The position numbers and the translations under genes were made by a program. This document shows positions 21,530-30,108 of a stretch of DNA of 34,090 bases, piece after piece. The notes below the pieces were generated by a model that was not told the origin of the DNA, did not search any database, and was given only the letters and a program-made list of their open reading frames with translations. The first letter of the stretch is position 1. Each line of letters opens with the position of its first letter. The stretch comes from Candidatus Gottesmanbacteria bacterium (GTDB taxonomy: Bacteria > Patescibacteriota > Microgenomatia > UBA10105 > UBA927): assembly GCA_016182725.1 (NCBI GenBank), contig JACPFZ010000046.1, forward strand, positions 1-34,090, given 5' to 3'.

Positions 21530-23344
21530 ATGAAATCAGCAGAGGTGCGGCGGAAATACATTGAATTTTTTAAAAAACGGGGACACGTGGAAATTCCGTC
21601 AGCTCCATTAGTACCGGAAAATGATCCAACCACATTATTCACTTCTTCGGGCATGCAGCCGTTGATTCCTTACCTCCTTGGTCAACCACATCCACTTGGA
21701 AAACGATTAGTCAATAGTCAAAAATCGTTCCGCAGTCAGGACATTGAGGAGGTGGGGAACAATCGTCACACCACATTTTTTGAAATGCTCGGCAACTGGT
21801 CGCTCGGAGATTATTTTAAAAAAGAACAATTACCATGGATTTTTGAATTTTTGACAAAAGAACTTGAACTTCCCAAAGGCAAACTTTATGTTTCCGTTTT
21901 TGAGGGGACAGGCGATATTCCAAGAGATGAAGAATCAGTGAGGATTTGGAAAAACCTCGATGTACCAGATGAGCGCATATTTTTTTATGGTGTGAATAAA
22001 AATTGGTGGTCCCGTTCCGGTGAACCTGAACACATGCCTCCGGGTGAACCCGGAGGGCCAGATAGCGAAGTATTTTATGATTTTGGCGAGGAGTTGAAAC
22101 TTCACGAAAAGTCTCCTTGGAAAAATGAAAAATGCCATCCCAACTGTGACTGCGGCAGATTTATGGAAATTGCTAATTCCGTTTTTATGCAGTACCAAAA
22201 ACAGGCAGATGGAACGCTTAAAGAACTTACACAAAAAAACGTGGATTTCGGCGGGGGACTGGAGCGCATGGTCGCAGCAACAGAAGATACTTCAGATGTG
22301 TTTACTACTGATTTATTTACTTCGATGTATCGATACATCGAAGTATTATCGGGAAAGCGGTATGGGGAAAATCAAGAGGAGACCAGGGCGATGAGGATTA
22401 TCATGGACCACATTCGCGCAGCGGTGATGATGATGGCGGATGGCGTACTTCCGTCAAACAAAATGCAGGGATATGTTTTGAGGAGACTCATTCGCCGCGC
22501 ACTTTTTTACGGCAGAACACTGGGTCTTTTGAAAGATTGGAACTATATTGGTCAATTAGTAGAACCCATTGCGCAAATTTATGGTAATGCGTATCCCGAG
22601 GTGGTGACAAAAGCAGGAGAGATTACATTGCTTTTGGATGAAGAAGCCATGCGGTTCGGGAGAAGTCTGGATAAAGGTTTGGCAGAAATCGAAAAATTAC
22701 CAAAGCTTGACGGAAAAATTGCCTTCCAACTTTACGAAACATATGGATTCCCATGGGAAATGACAGAAGAAATTGTGCGTCGTAATGGACAACAGATTAA
22801 CAGAGCCCAGTTTGAGGCAGAATTTGAAAAGCATAAAGCAGTGTCGCGTACCGCAGCAGCGGGCATGTTTAAAGGCGGGTTGGCGGATTATAGTGAGGAA
22901 ACAACGAAGCTTCACACGGCGCATCACCTTTTACTTGCTTCACTTCAGAAAGTCGTTGATCCGAACATCAAACAACGCGGGAGCAACATTACTGCAGAAC
23001 GGCTCCGGATGGATTTTAATTTTGCCAGAAAGTTATCAGACGAAGAGATTAAAAAAGTTGAAGTGTTGGTGAATCAAACAATAAAAGAAAACTTGTCGGT
23101 GACCCGTGTTGAAATGGATTGCACGGATGCAGAAAAAATCGGTGCACAGATGGAGTTTGGACATAAATATCCAGATCGTGTGAGCATATATTTTGTCGGG
23201 CCACAAGACAAATTTTTCTCCGCCGAATTTTGCGGCGGACCTCATGTTGAACACACGGGGATACTTGGACACTTTAAAATCATCAAAGAAGAATCTGCGG
23301 GTATGGGCATTCGGCGTATCTATGCAATATTAGAGGTTGCATAA
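21530..23344 (+). CDS. alaS: Alanyl-tRNA synthetase without C-Ala domain
   Basis: AlaRS charges tRNA-Ala and clears misacylated Ser/Gly. The 604 residues hold the class II core (FTSSGMQPLIPYL, HTTFFEMLGNWSLGDYF, GGGLERM), the tRNA-binding helical part with HIRAAVMMMADGVLPSNKMQGYVLRRLIRRA, and the editing domain. Its four metal ligands are in HTAHH (about 462-466) and CGGPH (about 567-571). The oligomerising C-terminal C-Ala/DHHA1 domain of about 230 residues in E. coli AlaRS is missing, and the gene ends cleanly 6 bases from the next convergent stop. MPPGEPGGPDSEVFYDFG replaces the usual bacterial GDTGPCGPCSEI. A 28-bp palindrome lies in the coding region. Confidence 0.97.
   Translation: MKSAEVRRKYIEFFKKRGHVEIPSAPLVPENDPTTLFTSSGMQPLIPYLLGQPHPLGKRLVNSQKSFRSQDIEEVGNNRHTTFFEMLGNWSLGDYFKKEQLPWIFEFLTKELELPKGKLYVSVFEGTGDIPRDEESVRIWKNLDVPDERIFFYGVNKNWWSRSGEPEHMPPGEPGGPDSEVFYDFGEELKLHEKSPWKNEKCHPNCDCGRFMEIANSVFMQYQKQADGTLKELTQKNVDFGGGLERMVAATEDTSDVFTTDLFTSMYRYIEVLSGKRYGENQEETRAMRIIMDHIRAAVMMMADGVLPSNKMQGYVLRRLIRRALFYGRTLGLLKDWNYIGQLVEPIAQIYGNAYPEVVTKAGEITLLLDEEAMRFGRSLDKGLAEIEKLPKLDGKIAFQLYETYGFPWEMTEEIVRRNGQQINRAQFEAEFEKHKAVSRTAAAGMFKGGLADYSEETTKLHTAHHLLLASLQKVVDPNIKQRGSNITAERLRMDFNFARKLSDEEIKKVEVLVNQTIKENLSVTRVEMDCTDAEKIGAQMEFGHKYPDRVSIYFVGPQDKFFSAEFCGGPHVEHTGILGHFKIIKEESAGMGIRRIYAILEVA
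22318..22345. repeat. Perfect 28-bp palindrome inside alaS
   Basis: Each 14-base half (TACTTCGATGTATC and its reverse complement) matches perfectly with no spacer. It encodes TSMYRYIEV, a stretch of the catalytic/helical region of AlaRS. It could form a cruciform or mRNA hairpin, or be a binding site for a dimeric protein. Confidence 0.9.
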
Positions 23345-23350
23345 ACATTC

Positions 23351-24175
23351 TTATTTACGATATGGTCTCCAGGCTCGGATTACTTTTGGATTCCTTGGGT
23401 TGTTTTCTGTATCAAGCGCAAGAGGTGGTATCAAATAGGCATGGCGGTCTACCCAGGGGTAGTGGCCTGGCGTTGTCGATCCTATCGCCAGCGCAAGAAT
23501 CTGTGCGTTGCATCCTTTGGGCAGCTCATTATTTATTTTTTGGACTTCGTCCAGGAGCGGAACCGTGTCGCCAACTTTTTCCGGTGGATGGGGAAAACGA
23601 CCAAGCGTACACAACATGAGGGACAACGTGCCAAGCCGAGCATTGAGCGGCAGGTCAGCGCGATGGGTAGCGCTAGTTATTCTTTCTCTTACTGTAGTAA
23701 GAGCAAGATTATTGGTTGGCACAAATGCAGCGACAACCGAAAGTGAATTCTGTTCTTTGTCTTGCGTTATCATGATGCGCTCTAGCTCTAAGGCTATTGG
23801 TGGTATGTCAGGGTTGGCAAACTCTCCCCGGAGAACTTCGTGGTATCGAGCAGCTGTTTGAGCGTTTACACCGGCAGTTTTTCTCCCATTTGGATCAAAG
23901 CGGAATTCTCCAAATGTGATATGCCGAAACCCATCAGGTATTGGCCACGTGGCCGGTTCAAGTACTTGGATGCGCTGTGTGATTTCACCTAAGTATCTAT
24001 CAGCAGGGCCGGAAATGAATCCACAGGTATAGAGCGAATAGCGGGGATCTTCTTTTCCCAGAAGAAAAGGATTATCCTGAGTAGCATCTGCGCGTATGAT
24101 GTCTCTTGCTGCTTTGGCAATCTCATTGTGAGCAGAGACTAATTGACCTCTCATTTGTTCAAATTCGGTTGGCAT
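23351..24175 (-). CDS. Hypothetical protein, possibly 2H-phosphoesterase-like
   Basis: The 274-residue protein is not clearly recognised. GFRHITFGEFRF (about 82-93) looks like the first HxT motif of 2H phosphoesterases (2'-5' RNA ligase/cyclic phosphodiesterase superfamily). About 100 residues later, MLCTLGRFPH resembles the second motif HxTLGR but with Leu in place of His. If the alignment is right, half of the active site is lost. There is no signal peptide or membrane segment. The gene converges on alaS with a 6-base gap and has its own promoter (24228-24200). Confidence 0.6.
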   Translation of the reverse strand: MPTEFEQMRGQLVSAHNEIAKAARDIIRADATQDNPFLLGKEDPRYSLYTCGFISGPADRYLGEITQRIQVLEPATWPIPDGFRHITFGEFRFDPNGRKTAGVNAQTAARYHEVLRGEFANPDIPPIALELERIMITQDKEQNSLSVVAAFVPTNNLALTTVRERITSATHRADLPLNARLGTLSLMLCTLGRFPHPPEKVGDTVPLLDEVQKINNELPKGCNAQILALAIGSTTPGHYPWVDRHAYLIPPLALDTENNPRNPKVIRAWRPYRK

Positions 24176-24199
24176 AGGAAGGCGAGTGTTAAGGCTTAT

Positions 24200-24228
24200 A
24201 GCATACCACTGACTTTTACGACAGTCAA
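24200..24228 (-). promoter_or_regulatory. Promoter of the 274-residue gene
   Basis: Minus strand TTGACT (24228-24223), 17 bases, TATGCT (24205-24200), with a leader of about 18-24 bases to ATG 24175. TGACT and AGTCA in the spacer form a small inverted repeat that could be an operator. Confidence 0.55.
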
Positions 24229-24283
24229 GATCATATAGAAGCTTACACTCAGAAAACGAAAATTACAGTTCTTCGAGTGGGTT

Positions 24284-25855
24284 TTATGGTGACTTAAAGC
24301 CCATCTGATGATGAAACGTCGTATGAAGAAGATTTTTTACTTCCGCATCACATTGTTTTAGTCCGGTAACGTCTGTGCGCTGTTTTGCCTTGGCGACGGC
24401 AAGATCAACTTGTGTTTCATATGAAGCCTGCCCATCAACTGAAAGTAAATTTTCAAGGTACCGCGGAATCATTGCAATGCCGCTATAGTTGAGATCACTC
24501 GTTTGGCGGGCAAGTTTAGTAATGAGCGCTTCGTAATCAGTTTCCTCCAGATCGTACTGCGGGATAATTGCCCGGAGAAAATACTCCCGTTTTTGTTCAT
24601 CCGGCAAAGGGAAATATATTGGATTAAAACGACGCAGAAATGCTGCTTCTACATCTGGGTGATTGAGTGTTGCCAGAAGATATATTCTGTATGTATCTTC
24701 CAGTCGCTCCAGAAGCGTTAACGCCTGCGCCCGTTTTTCCGGATTAACAAAACCTGTTCCGGGTTGTGGTAATCTTCCCACACCCATAGAGCTCTGAAAC
24801 AGCGATTCCACATCATCAAGGCAAACGACCATGGGAAGATCAAAAATCCGTCGTAGTCTGGCAAGACGCGGGAGGATTTTGTCTTTGAATACATATTCCC
24901 CGTTCGGCAACGTCTTTGAGAGAATATCTACGGGAAGATACACAGTAACTACATCTTTATACGTTGCAAATACCTGCGTAAGCGCGCTTTTCCCTACTCC
25001 CGGCGCTCCCAGAAGGAGCGTATTCATTGGTGTTCCGGTTCTCCGTTTCAGCGGCCCGTACAAATTATTCTCCAAATCCATACGCTGCGTATTAAGACCA
25101 AATAATTCATCCGGCGCTATCTGCGGGATCATCTCCGAGAGCATGCGATGGTACACGTCGACCATGATCTTTCGCCGTGCGGGCAAGGTTTCTCTCAATC
25201 GCTCGGGGGTTGAGACATCCAGTTTATCTTCCATAATAAGTGCATGCATGATCGCAAGGTAGGCGAGCTCAACTTCCGAATAACTCCCAAAGTTACGAAT
25301 TTCCAAAATTCCGTTCTGAGGGATTATTTTGCTGCGTTTTTCAGCAAAAACCTGCATCATGCCGACAACCGGCTGATGACGTTCACCAATAAAAAATATT
25401 CCTCCCCGCTGGTAGGGATTATTACGAAGTTTTGGAGAAAGGTTTGTAGCAGCAAGATAATAGTATGATTGTGGAGCTGTGATGCGATGCTGCAGGAGCG
25501 ATAATGCCCCATATTTTTCCGGCGGAAATGCAAAAAACATTCCCTCCACAAGCGTTTGTGTCGCATTCAGATCCATCAGAATTTGCTTCATGCTCAGGAT
25601 TTGAGAATCGTCGACGTGCTCATAGGGAATTTCAATACTAATAAAGTGCTCTTCTCGAGATTCAGTCGTGGTTATTTCTATATGCGGTGGGGGTAACTCG
25701 GATACCCCATATTCTTTCAGGACAGCGTTTACGGTATCGATAAAACTCGTCAAACGATCTGCCTCACCCTCCAAAGGAGAGACCAGAGGATTTTCTGATC
25801 GCGGGCGGGACTGAAGCGGAGATTCCTTCTGTGCTGTGCCTTGTTCGACTGCCAT
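24284..25855 (-). CDS. AAA+ ATPase with novel N-terminal region
   Basis: The 523-residue cytosolic protein has a standard AAA+ module: Walker A LLGAPGVGKSAL (about 283), Walker B MVVCLDDVESLF, sensor 1 LLATLNHPD, Arg finger region FLRRFNPIYFPLP, then a helical lid. The N-terminal 260 residues are not recognised; they contain IEITTTESREEHFISIEIPYEH and a beta-rich segment with GGIFFIGERHQPVVGMMQVF. I start at ATG 25855 (MAVEQG) because an upstream in-frame Met would lie across the -10 element. It is divergent from the actin-like/baseplate-J-like chimera with 98 bases between, so a common function is possible. Substrate and partners are unknown. Confidence 0.8.
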   Translation of the reverse strand: MAVEQGTAQKESPLQSRPRSENPLVSPLEGEADRLTSFIDTVNAVLKEYGVSELPPPHIEITTTESREEHFISIEIPYEHVDDSQILSMKQILMDLNATQTLVEGMFFAFPPEKYGALSLLQHRITAPQSYYYLAATNLSPKLRNNPYQRGGIFFIGERHQPVVGMMQVFAEKRSKIIPQNGILEIRNFGSYSEVELAYLAIMHALIMEDKLDVSTPERLRETLPARRKIMVDVYHRMLSEMIPQIAPDELFGLNTQRMDLENNLYGPLKRRTGTPMNTLLLGAPGVGKSALTQVFATYKDVVTVYLPVDILSKTLPNGEYVFKDKILPRLARLRRIFDLPMVVCLDDVESLFQSSMGVGRLPQPGTGFVNPEKRAQALTLLERLEDTYRIYLLATLNHPDVEAAFLRRFNPIYFPLPDEQKREYFLRAIIPQYDLEETDYEALITKLARQTSDLNYSGIAMIPRYLENLLSVDGQASYETQVDLAVAKAKQRTDVTGLKQCDAEVKNLLHTTFHHQMGFKSP

Positions 25856-25885
25856 AACGTACCGGGCAGGGGCGTATGAATATAC

Positions 25886-25947
25886 ATTATACCGCATAAT
25901 AAGACAAGGGTACATAAGTTGCCTTGCTTCTCCACGACTGCTAGTAT
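25886..25947. promoter_or_regulatory. Divergent promoters of the AAA+ gene and the chimera operon
   Basis: Minus strand: TATAAT (25891-25886), 30 bases before the AAA+ ATG. Plus strand: TTGCCT (25919-25924), 17 bases, TAGTAT (25942-25947), six bases, ATG 25954. The plus-strand spacing again predicts a leaderless mRNA. Confidence 0.5.
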
Positions 25948-25953
25948 AGAGCT

Positions 25954-28116
25954 ATGGAACTCCCACAGGTGCTTGGGCATTTTGTGCATGCAAAAGAAGA
26001 AAAAAAAGAACTCTTCCTTTCCCTTCTTTTGGGTATTGACGGAGTCATTGCCAGTAGTTGGCAGGTGTCGGAGAAGCGCTTGCCCGTTGTTGTTGGGGTC
26101 TCCCAGAAAGATGCTGCTTCGGATTCGTGGGATGAGCGGTTTGCCGCAGCAGATCAAGCGATTTCTTCTCTTGAGTCAGCCAATCTTTCTCTCAACAAAG
26201 TGATTTTCGGACTTCCAGCATCGTATCTTACGGAAACGGGTGATATCCAAAAAACAGTCCGTCCGTACCTCAAAAAATTGACGCACTCCCTTGCTCTTTC
26301 TCCCATGGGGTTTGTCAGTATTCATCAAGCAATTGTGCATCATTTAAAGTATCACGAAGGGGTGCCGCCGACGGTTATTCTCTTGGGCATTGCAGGATCA
26401 ACCATTACTGTTTCCGTGTATAAAATTGGGTCGTCTGTAGGGCAGAAGTACATTGAAAAGGCTGGTGATGTTGTGACGCAACTTGAGGAAGTGTTGCAGA
26501 GTTTTACCGAGCTTGAGGTATTGCCGTCCCGGATTCTTCTTTATGGAATTCATCATGACCATCTAGAAGAGGTGAAACGGGAACTTTTGCGTCATCCCTG
26601 GCAGACGGCCGCAAACTTCATGCATTTTCCAAAGATCGATGTGTTGCCACAAGATAGCCTTATTGGCGCTGTTTCTTTAGTTGGTGCAAGTGAACTGGCC
26701 ACCAGTCTTGGTCCGGAGCAGGAGGAAGTTGTTGCGGAGGCGGTAGTACAGGAAAAACAAAAGGAAGAATTGAAGGAAGAGTCTAACGTTGTGTTCGTAG
26801 ATCCCACTCGTCTGGGATTTAAGAGAAGTGTTGACGTACGGGAGGAACGATCCACTGCGCGGGAGGAACAGCGAAAGAAAGAGCCTCTCCAGGGAGAGGA
26901 AATTCCCCAGAAACAGGTGCGTGGGATCTCACTACCCACGTTCCCTTCCCTTCCTTTTGACCGACTTGGGTCATTTATTCCCAGGCTTCTGGTATCTTCC
27001 CGATACCTAGCGGCTATTGGGGTAACTATCGCGATTGTTGTGTTGCTTTGGGGATTCTACTGGTTTGTTCCCAGAGTTTCTGTAACGGTTTATGAAGTTC
27101 CCAAGAAACTCACAAAAACCATGGACATTGCGGTAGATTCTACGGCCACCGTTCCCGATAGCACGTCAAAAATCCTGCCCGGCAAGAAACAGGAAAAAAG
27201 TATTCCCGGAGAAAAAACGATAGCCGTGACCGGGAAAAAGCAGGTCGGTGATCCGGCAAAGGGAGCGGTGGCTATCACGAATAGAACATTTAATTCAATT
27301 ACTCTCCCCAAAGGCACAGTACTTACGAGCGGGGATTTGCAGTTTACGTTAGATAACGCTGTTTCCATTGCTTCAGCAAGTGCATTTGATCTAACGAAAA
27401 ATACGGGAAGCATTACGGCAGGTGTCATCGGAGCTAAGAGTAATCTTTCATCGGGAACAACGTTTATAGTAAAAGGATATGAATTAAGTGAAGTAGCGGC
27501 GAAAAATGACAAGGAGCTTTCCGGCGGGACCAGTCGCGACGTGACGGTAGTCACACGGCTAGATCAGGACAGTCTCATCAAATCACTCACCAAGGAGCTT
27601 GTAGAGGGCGCAAAGCAAGAGCTGTCCGGGAGTGTCGGGATGGGGGATCAACTCATCGATGAAACGATTAAAACCACCGTGACGGATAAATCCTTTGTCG
27701 AAGAATTGGATCAAGAAGCAAGTAATCTTCACGGGAAAGCCACTATTGCCGTTTCCGGCATTTCATACAGCAAGAGTGATTTGTCTGCGTTTCTTGAGAG
27801 TGCTGTTGCGAGTGATATTCCATCCGGCTATGTCTTTGATCCCAAATATACCACTGCAACTCTACGGGATATTGAGGTAAAAAAGGACGGCAAAGTTACG
27901 GCCTCGGTACAGTTTGAAGGGACTGCAACCCCGCAACTCGACCTGGTCGCCATACGCCGTAGCCTTTCCGGGAAAACGATTGTAGGGGCCCAGGAATACC
28001 TTAAGACTATTCCGGGCGTGGGAGCTGTTTCCTTTCGGTTTCAAATCCAACTCTTAAAAGGGAGACTCCCCGTCAATGCAAACAACATCACCATTAGTGT
28101 GGCAGTACAGGAATAA
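25954..28116 (+). CDS. Actin-like (PilM/FtsA-type) and baseplate-J-like membrane chimera
   Basis: This 720-residue protein joins parts that are usually separate. Residues about 20-250 resemble PilM/FtsA actin-like ATPases: LLLGIDGVIASSWQV, VIFGLPASYLTETGDIQ, LTHSLALSPMGFVSIHQAIVHHL, and PPTVILLGIAGSTITVSVYKIG. A charged Glu/Lys linker (about 250-345) leads to one membrane segment (about 350-372, YLAAIGVTIAIVVLLWGFYWFVP). The outer part (375-720) is beta-rich with GAVAITNRTFNSITLPKGTVLTSGDLQFTL, which recalls the baseplate J/gp47 domain of phage and contractile systems. It ends in paired alpha-beta repeats. It heads an operon with sortase, a phosphorylase and MltG. The actin-like catalytic residues look degenerate. 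Confidence 0.7.
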   Translation: MELPQVLGHFVHAKEEKKELFLSLLLGIDGVIASSWQVSEKRLPVVVGVSQKDAASDSWDERFAAADQAISSLESANLSLNKVIFGLPASYLTETGDIQKTVRPYLKKLTHSLALSPMGFVSIHQAIVHHLKYHEGVPPTVILLGIAGSTITVSVYKIGSSVGQKYIEKAGDVVTQLEEVLQSFTELEVLPSRILLYGIHHDHLEEVKRELLRHPWQTAANFMHFPKIDVLPQDSLIGAVSLVGASELATSLGPEQEEVVAEAVVQEKQKEELKEESNVVFVDPTRLGFKRSVDVREERSTAREEQRKKEPLQGEEIPQKQVRGISLPTFPSLPFDRLGSFIPRLLVSSRYLAAIGVTIAIVVLLWGFYWFVPRVSVTVYEVPKKLTKTMDIAVDSTATVPDSTSKILPGKKQEKSIPGEKTIAVTGKKQVGDPAKGAVAITNRTFNSITLPKGTVLTSGDLQFTLDNAVSIASASAFDLTKNTGSITAGVIGAKSNLSSGTTFIVKGYELSEVAAKNDKELSGGTSRDVTVVTRLDQDSLIKSLTKELVEGAKQELSGSVGMGDQLIDETIKTTVTDKSFVEELDQEASNLHGKATIAVSGISYSKSDLSAFLESAVASDIPSGYVFDPKYTTATLRDIEVKKDGKVTASVQFEGTATPQLDLVAIRRSLSGKTIVGAQEYLKTIPGVGAVSFRFQIQLLKGRLPVNANNITISVAVQE

Positions 28117-28117
28117 C

Positions 28118-28843
28118 ATGCTCTATCAATACATTAAAGCCAAACCAAAACGACCCATTCGGCGGCCACTCATTGTTTCATTTGTTCTCATGAGTGTGGG
28201 TACGGGCATTCTTTTGTGGGTTCTCTGGCCCATTGTGTCATTTACCATCTTTAGCGCGCCGCTTTTTGGCGTCACCGTAAGTCCTATGATATCTACCGGT
28301 GAAGTGACGCAAGCAAAGTCCGTTCTTCCACAGGCAATGGCAGCAACAGGCCCCGATACAATCGGGGTTGATTACACGAACGCAAACGTCTGGTATCCCA
28401 CGAAACCTCAGAAAAAGGTGGTGACCCAAGTAAATAGTTACACACTTTCCATTCCCAAACTCAACATAGAACATGCACTTGTTCTCATTGCTGGAGAAGA
28501 TTTGATTAAGAGCTTAATTCACTATGGGGGTACAGGGCTACCCGGCGAGTATGGAAATGCGGTCATATTCGGCCATTCGGTGTTACCGCAATTTTTTGAT
28601 CCCACCAACTACAAAACAATTTTTTCTACCTTGCCGACGTTATCCATTGGCGATGATATTTTTATTACCTACGATGGTATTACGTATAAATATAAAGTGT
28701 TCGATATGATTGTTCGCGATCCCAATGATTTGGCAGCGTTGGAACAGCAGTATGATGATTCTTACATTACGCTTGTTACCTGCGTGCCGCCCGGAACGTA
28801 CTGGAAACGGTTAAATGTAAAAGCAAAATTGGTGAGGATTTAA
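28118..28843 (+). CDS. Sortase
   Basis: Sortases are membrane transpeptidases that attach or polymerise surface proteins. The 241 residues have an N-terminal membrane segment (about 17-44, LIVSFVLMSVGTGILLWVLWPIV). The sortase barrel contains the catalytic His153 (FGHSVLP), Cys222 in TLVTCVPP and Arg231 in WKRLNVKAKL. I start at ATG 28118, where AGGA lies five bases upstream and one base after the previous stop; an earlier ATG at 28076 would overlap the chimera by 41 bases. The class cannot be fixed. No LPxTG-type substrate is seen in this window, so the target is elsewhere or of another type. The stop overlaps the next ATG (TAATG). Confidence 0.93.
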   Translation: MLYQYIKAKPKRPIRRPLIVSFVLMSVGTGILLWVLWPIVSFTIFSAPLFGVTVSPMISTGEVTQAKSVLPQAMAATGPDTIGVDYTNANVWYPTKPQKKVVTQVNSYTLSIPKLNIEHALVLIAGEDLIKSLIHYGGTGLPGEYGNAVIFGHSVLPQFFDPTNYKTIFSTLPTLSIGDDIFITYDGITYKYKVFDMIVRDPNDLAALEQQYDDSYITLVTCVPPGTYWKRLNVKAKLVRI

Positions 28844-30105
28844 TGACCCCAACGTCGTCACAACAATTGGCAATTGAAGCAATTAAAAAGAAGCTGGTGG
28901 GCAAGCCTCTTTCCTATAATGAAATTTTTGCCATCATGGATGAGATCGCCAGTCAGCGGTTGGGACCGGTGTTGACGACGTATTTTGCTGCCGCAGGGTT
29001 TAAGGAAGGATTTTCTGATGAAGAACTCTATTTTCTCACCAAATCCATGGTGGCAACAGGCCCGAAACTGCATTTTAAGGGTATTGTGGCAGATAAACAC
29101 TCCACCGGCGGGGTAGCCGGCACCAGAACCACGATGATTTTGGTGCCCATCATTGCTGCGGCAGGATTTCAAATCCCGAAAAATTCTTCCCGCGCGATTA
29201 CCTCGCCAGCCGGGACCGCAGATACCATGGAAGTAGTGGCACCCGTTACGTTTACCCCACGTGCTATTGAACGACTCGTTGCTCGCGCGGGTGGTTGCAT
29301 CGTGTGGGGCGGACATTTGGGTTTGGCTCCTGCCGACGATATCATTATTCAAGTTGAACAGCCATTAGCATTTGAGTCCTTTGATAAAATTATTGTTTCC
29401 ATTATGGCAAAGAAAGTAGCTTCGGCAGACACCCATTTAGTCTTAGATATTCCCGTGGGACCAACGATGAAAATTGCGCATTTTAAAGATGCGGAAATTA
29501 TTGCCAAAAAATTTACATTTTTGGCTAAAAAATTCGATATTAAGGTCATTGTAGACATAAATCAAATTCGGCAAAATGCCGGACGGGGAGTGGGACCAGT
29601 ACTTGAAGCACGAGACGTATTTCAGGTGTTAGAACAGGATAAAAACCGACCGCTTGCCCTTGAGGCGCGGGCCCTGCGGCTTGCCGGAAAACTGTTGAGC
29701 TTGTGTTTTGCCGATACGCCGGGGAAAAAAGATGTGATCGGCGAAGATGTCGCTCGGGAGATGCTGACTTCTGGGAAAGCGTTATCCAAGATGCATGAGA
29801 TTATTAAAACACAGGGAGGAAATCCACACGTAGAGAGCCGCCAACTCAAACCCGGAAAATTTACTCATGATGTACCATCACACCAGAAAGGCAGAGTAAG
29901 TAGCATCAACAATAAACAAGTTACGGTGATTTGTCGCATTTTGGGATGCCCGACGGATAAGCTGGCTGGAATGTATGTCCATCGGAAATTAGAGGAGCAT
30001 GTGGACAAAGGTGATATACTATGCTCGTTGTATAGCTCGGATAAGTGGCGGCTCAAAGAAAGCATAGAAACAATGAAAAATATTGCTGTTTTCTCTCTGG
30101 AGTAA
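28843..30105 (+). CDS. AMP phosphorylase / thymidine phosphorylase family
   Basis: Members phosphorolyse nucleosides or NMPs to base plus (deoxy)ribose phosphate. The 420 residues show the phosphate-binding DKHSTGGVAGTRTTMILVPIIAAAG, the signature SSRAITSPAGTADTMEVVAPV, and LAPADDIIIQVEQPL. The SRAITSPAGTADTMEV form is nearer to AMP phosphorylase of the archaeal/CPR nucleotide salvage route than to E. coli DeoA. The extra N-terminal domain of about 80 residues in archaeal AMP phosphorylase is absent, so thymidine or another nucleoside remains possible. GAGGA lies five bases before the ATG, which overlaps the sortase stop as TAATG: strong coupling. RuBisCO and R15P isomerase are not in the window. 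Confidence 0.88.
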   Translation: MTPTSSQQLAIEAIKKKLVGKPLSYNEIFAIMDEIASQRLGPVLTTYFAAAGFKEGFSDEELYFLTKSMVATGPKLHFKGIVADKHSTGGVAGTRTTMILVPIIAAAGFQIPKNSSRAITSPAGTADTMEVVAPVTFTPRAIERLVARAGGCIVWGGHLGLAPADDIIIQVEQPLAFESFDKIIVSIMAKKVASADTHLVLDIPVGPTMKIAHFKDAEIIAKKFTFLAKKFDIKVIVDINQIRQNAGRGVGPVLEARDVFQVLEQDKNRPLALEARALRLAGKLLSLCFADTPGKKDVIGEDVAREMLTSGKALSKMHEIIKTQGGNPHVESRQLKPGKFTHDVPSHQKGRVSSINNKQVTVICRILGCPTDKLAGMYVHRKLEEHVDKGDILCSLYSSDKWRLKESIETMKNIAVFSLE

Positions 30106-30108
30106 ACG

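Noticed and set aside
22037..22056. 9-bp hairpin in alaS (CCTCCGGGT/ACCCGGAGG)
   Set aside because: It encodes the MPPGEPGGP motif, which I take to be conserved; codon constraint explains it sufficiently.
25989..26003. A-rich run near the chimera start as a frameshift site
   Set aside because: The zero frame continues into recognisable actin-like motifs, and no stem-loop or alternative product is evident.
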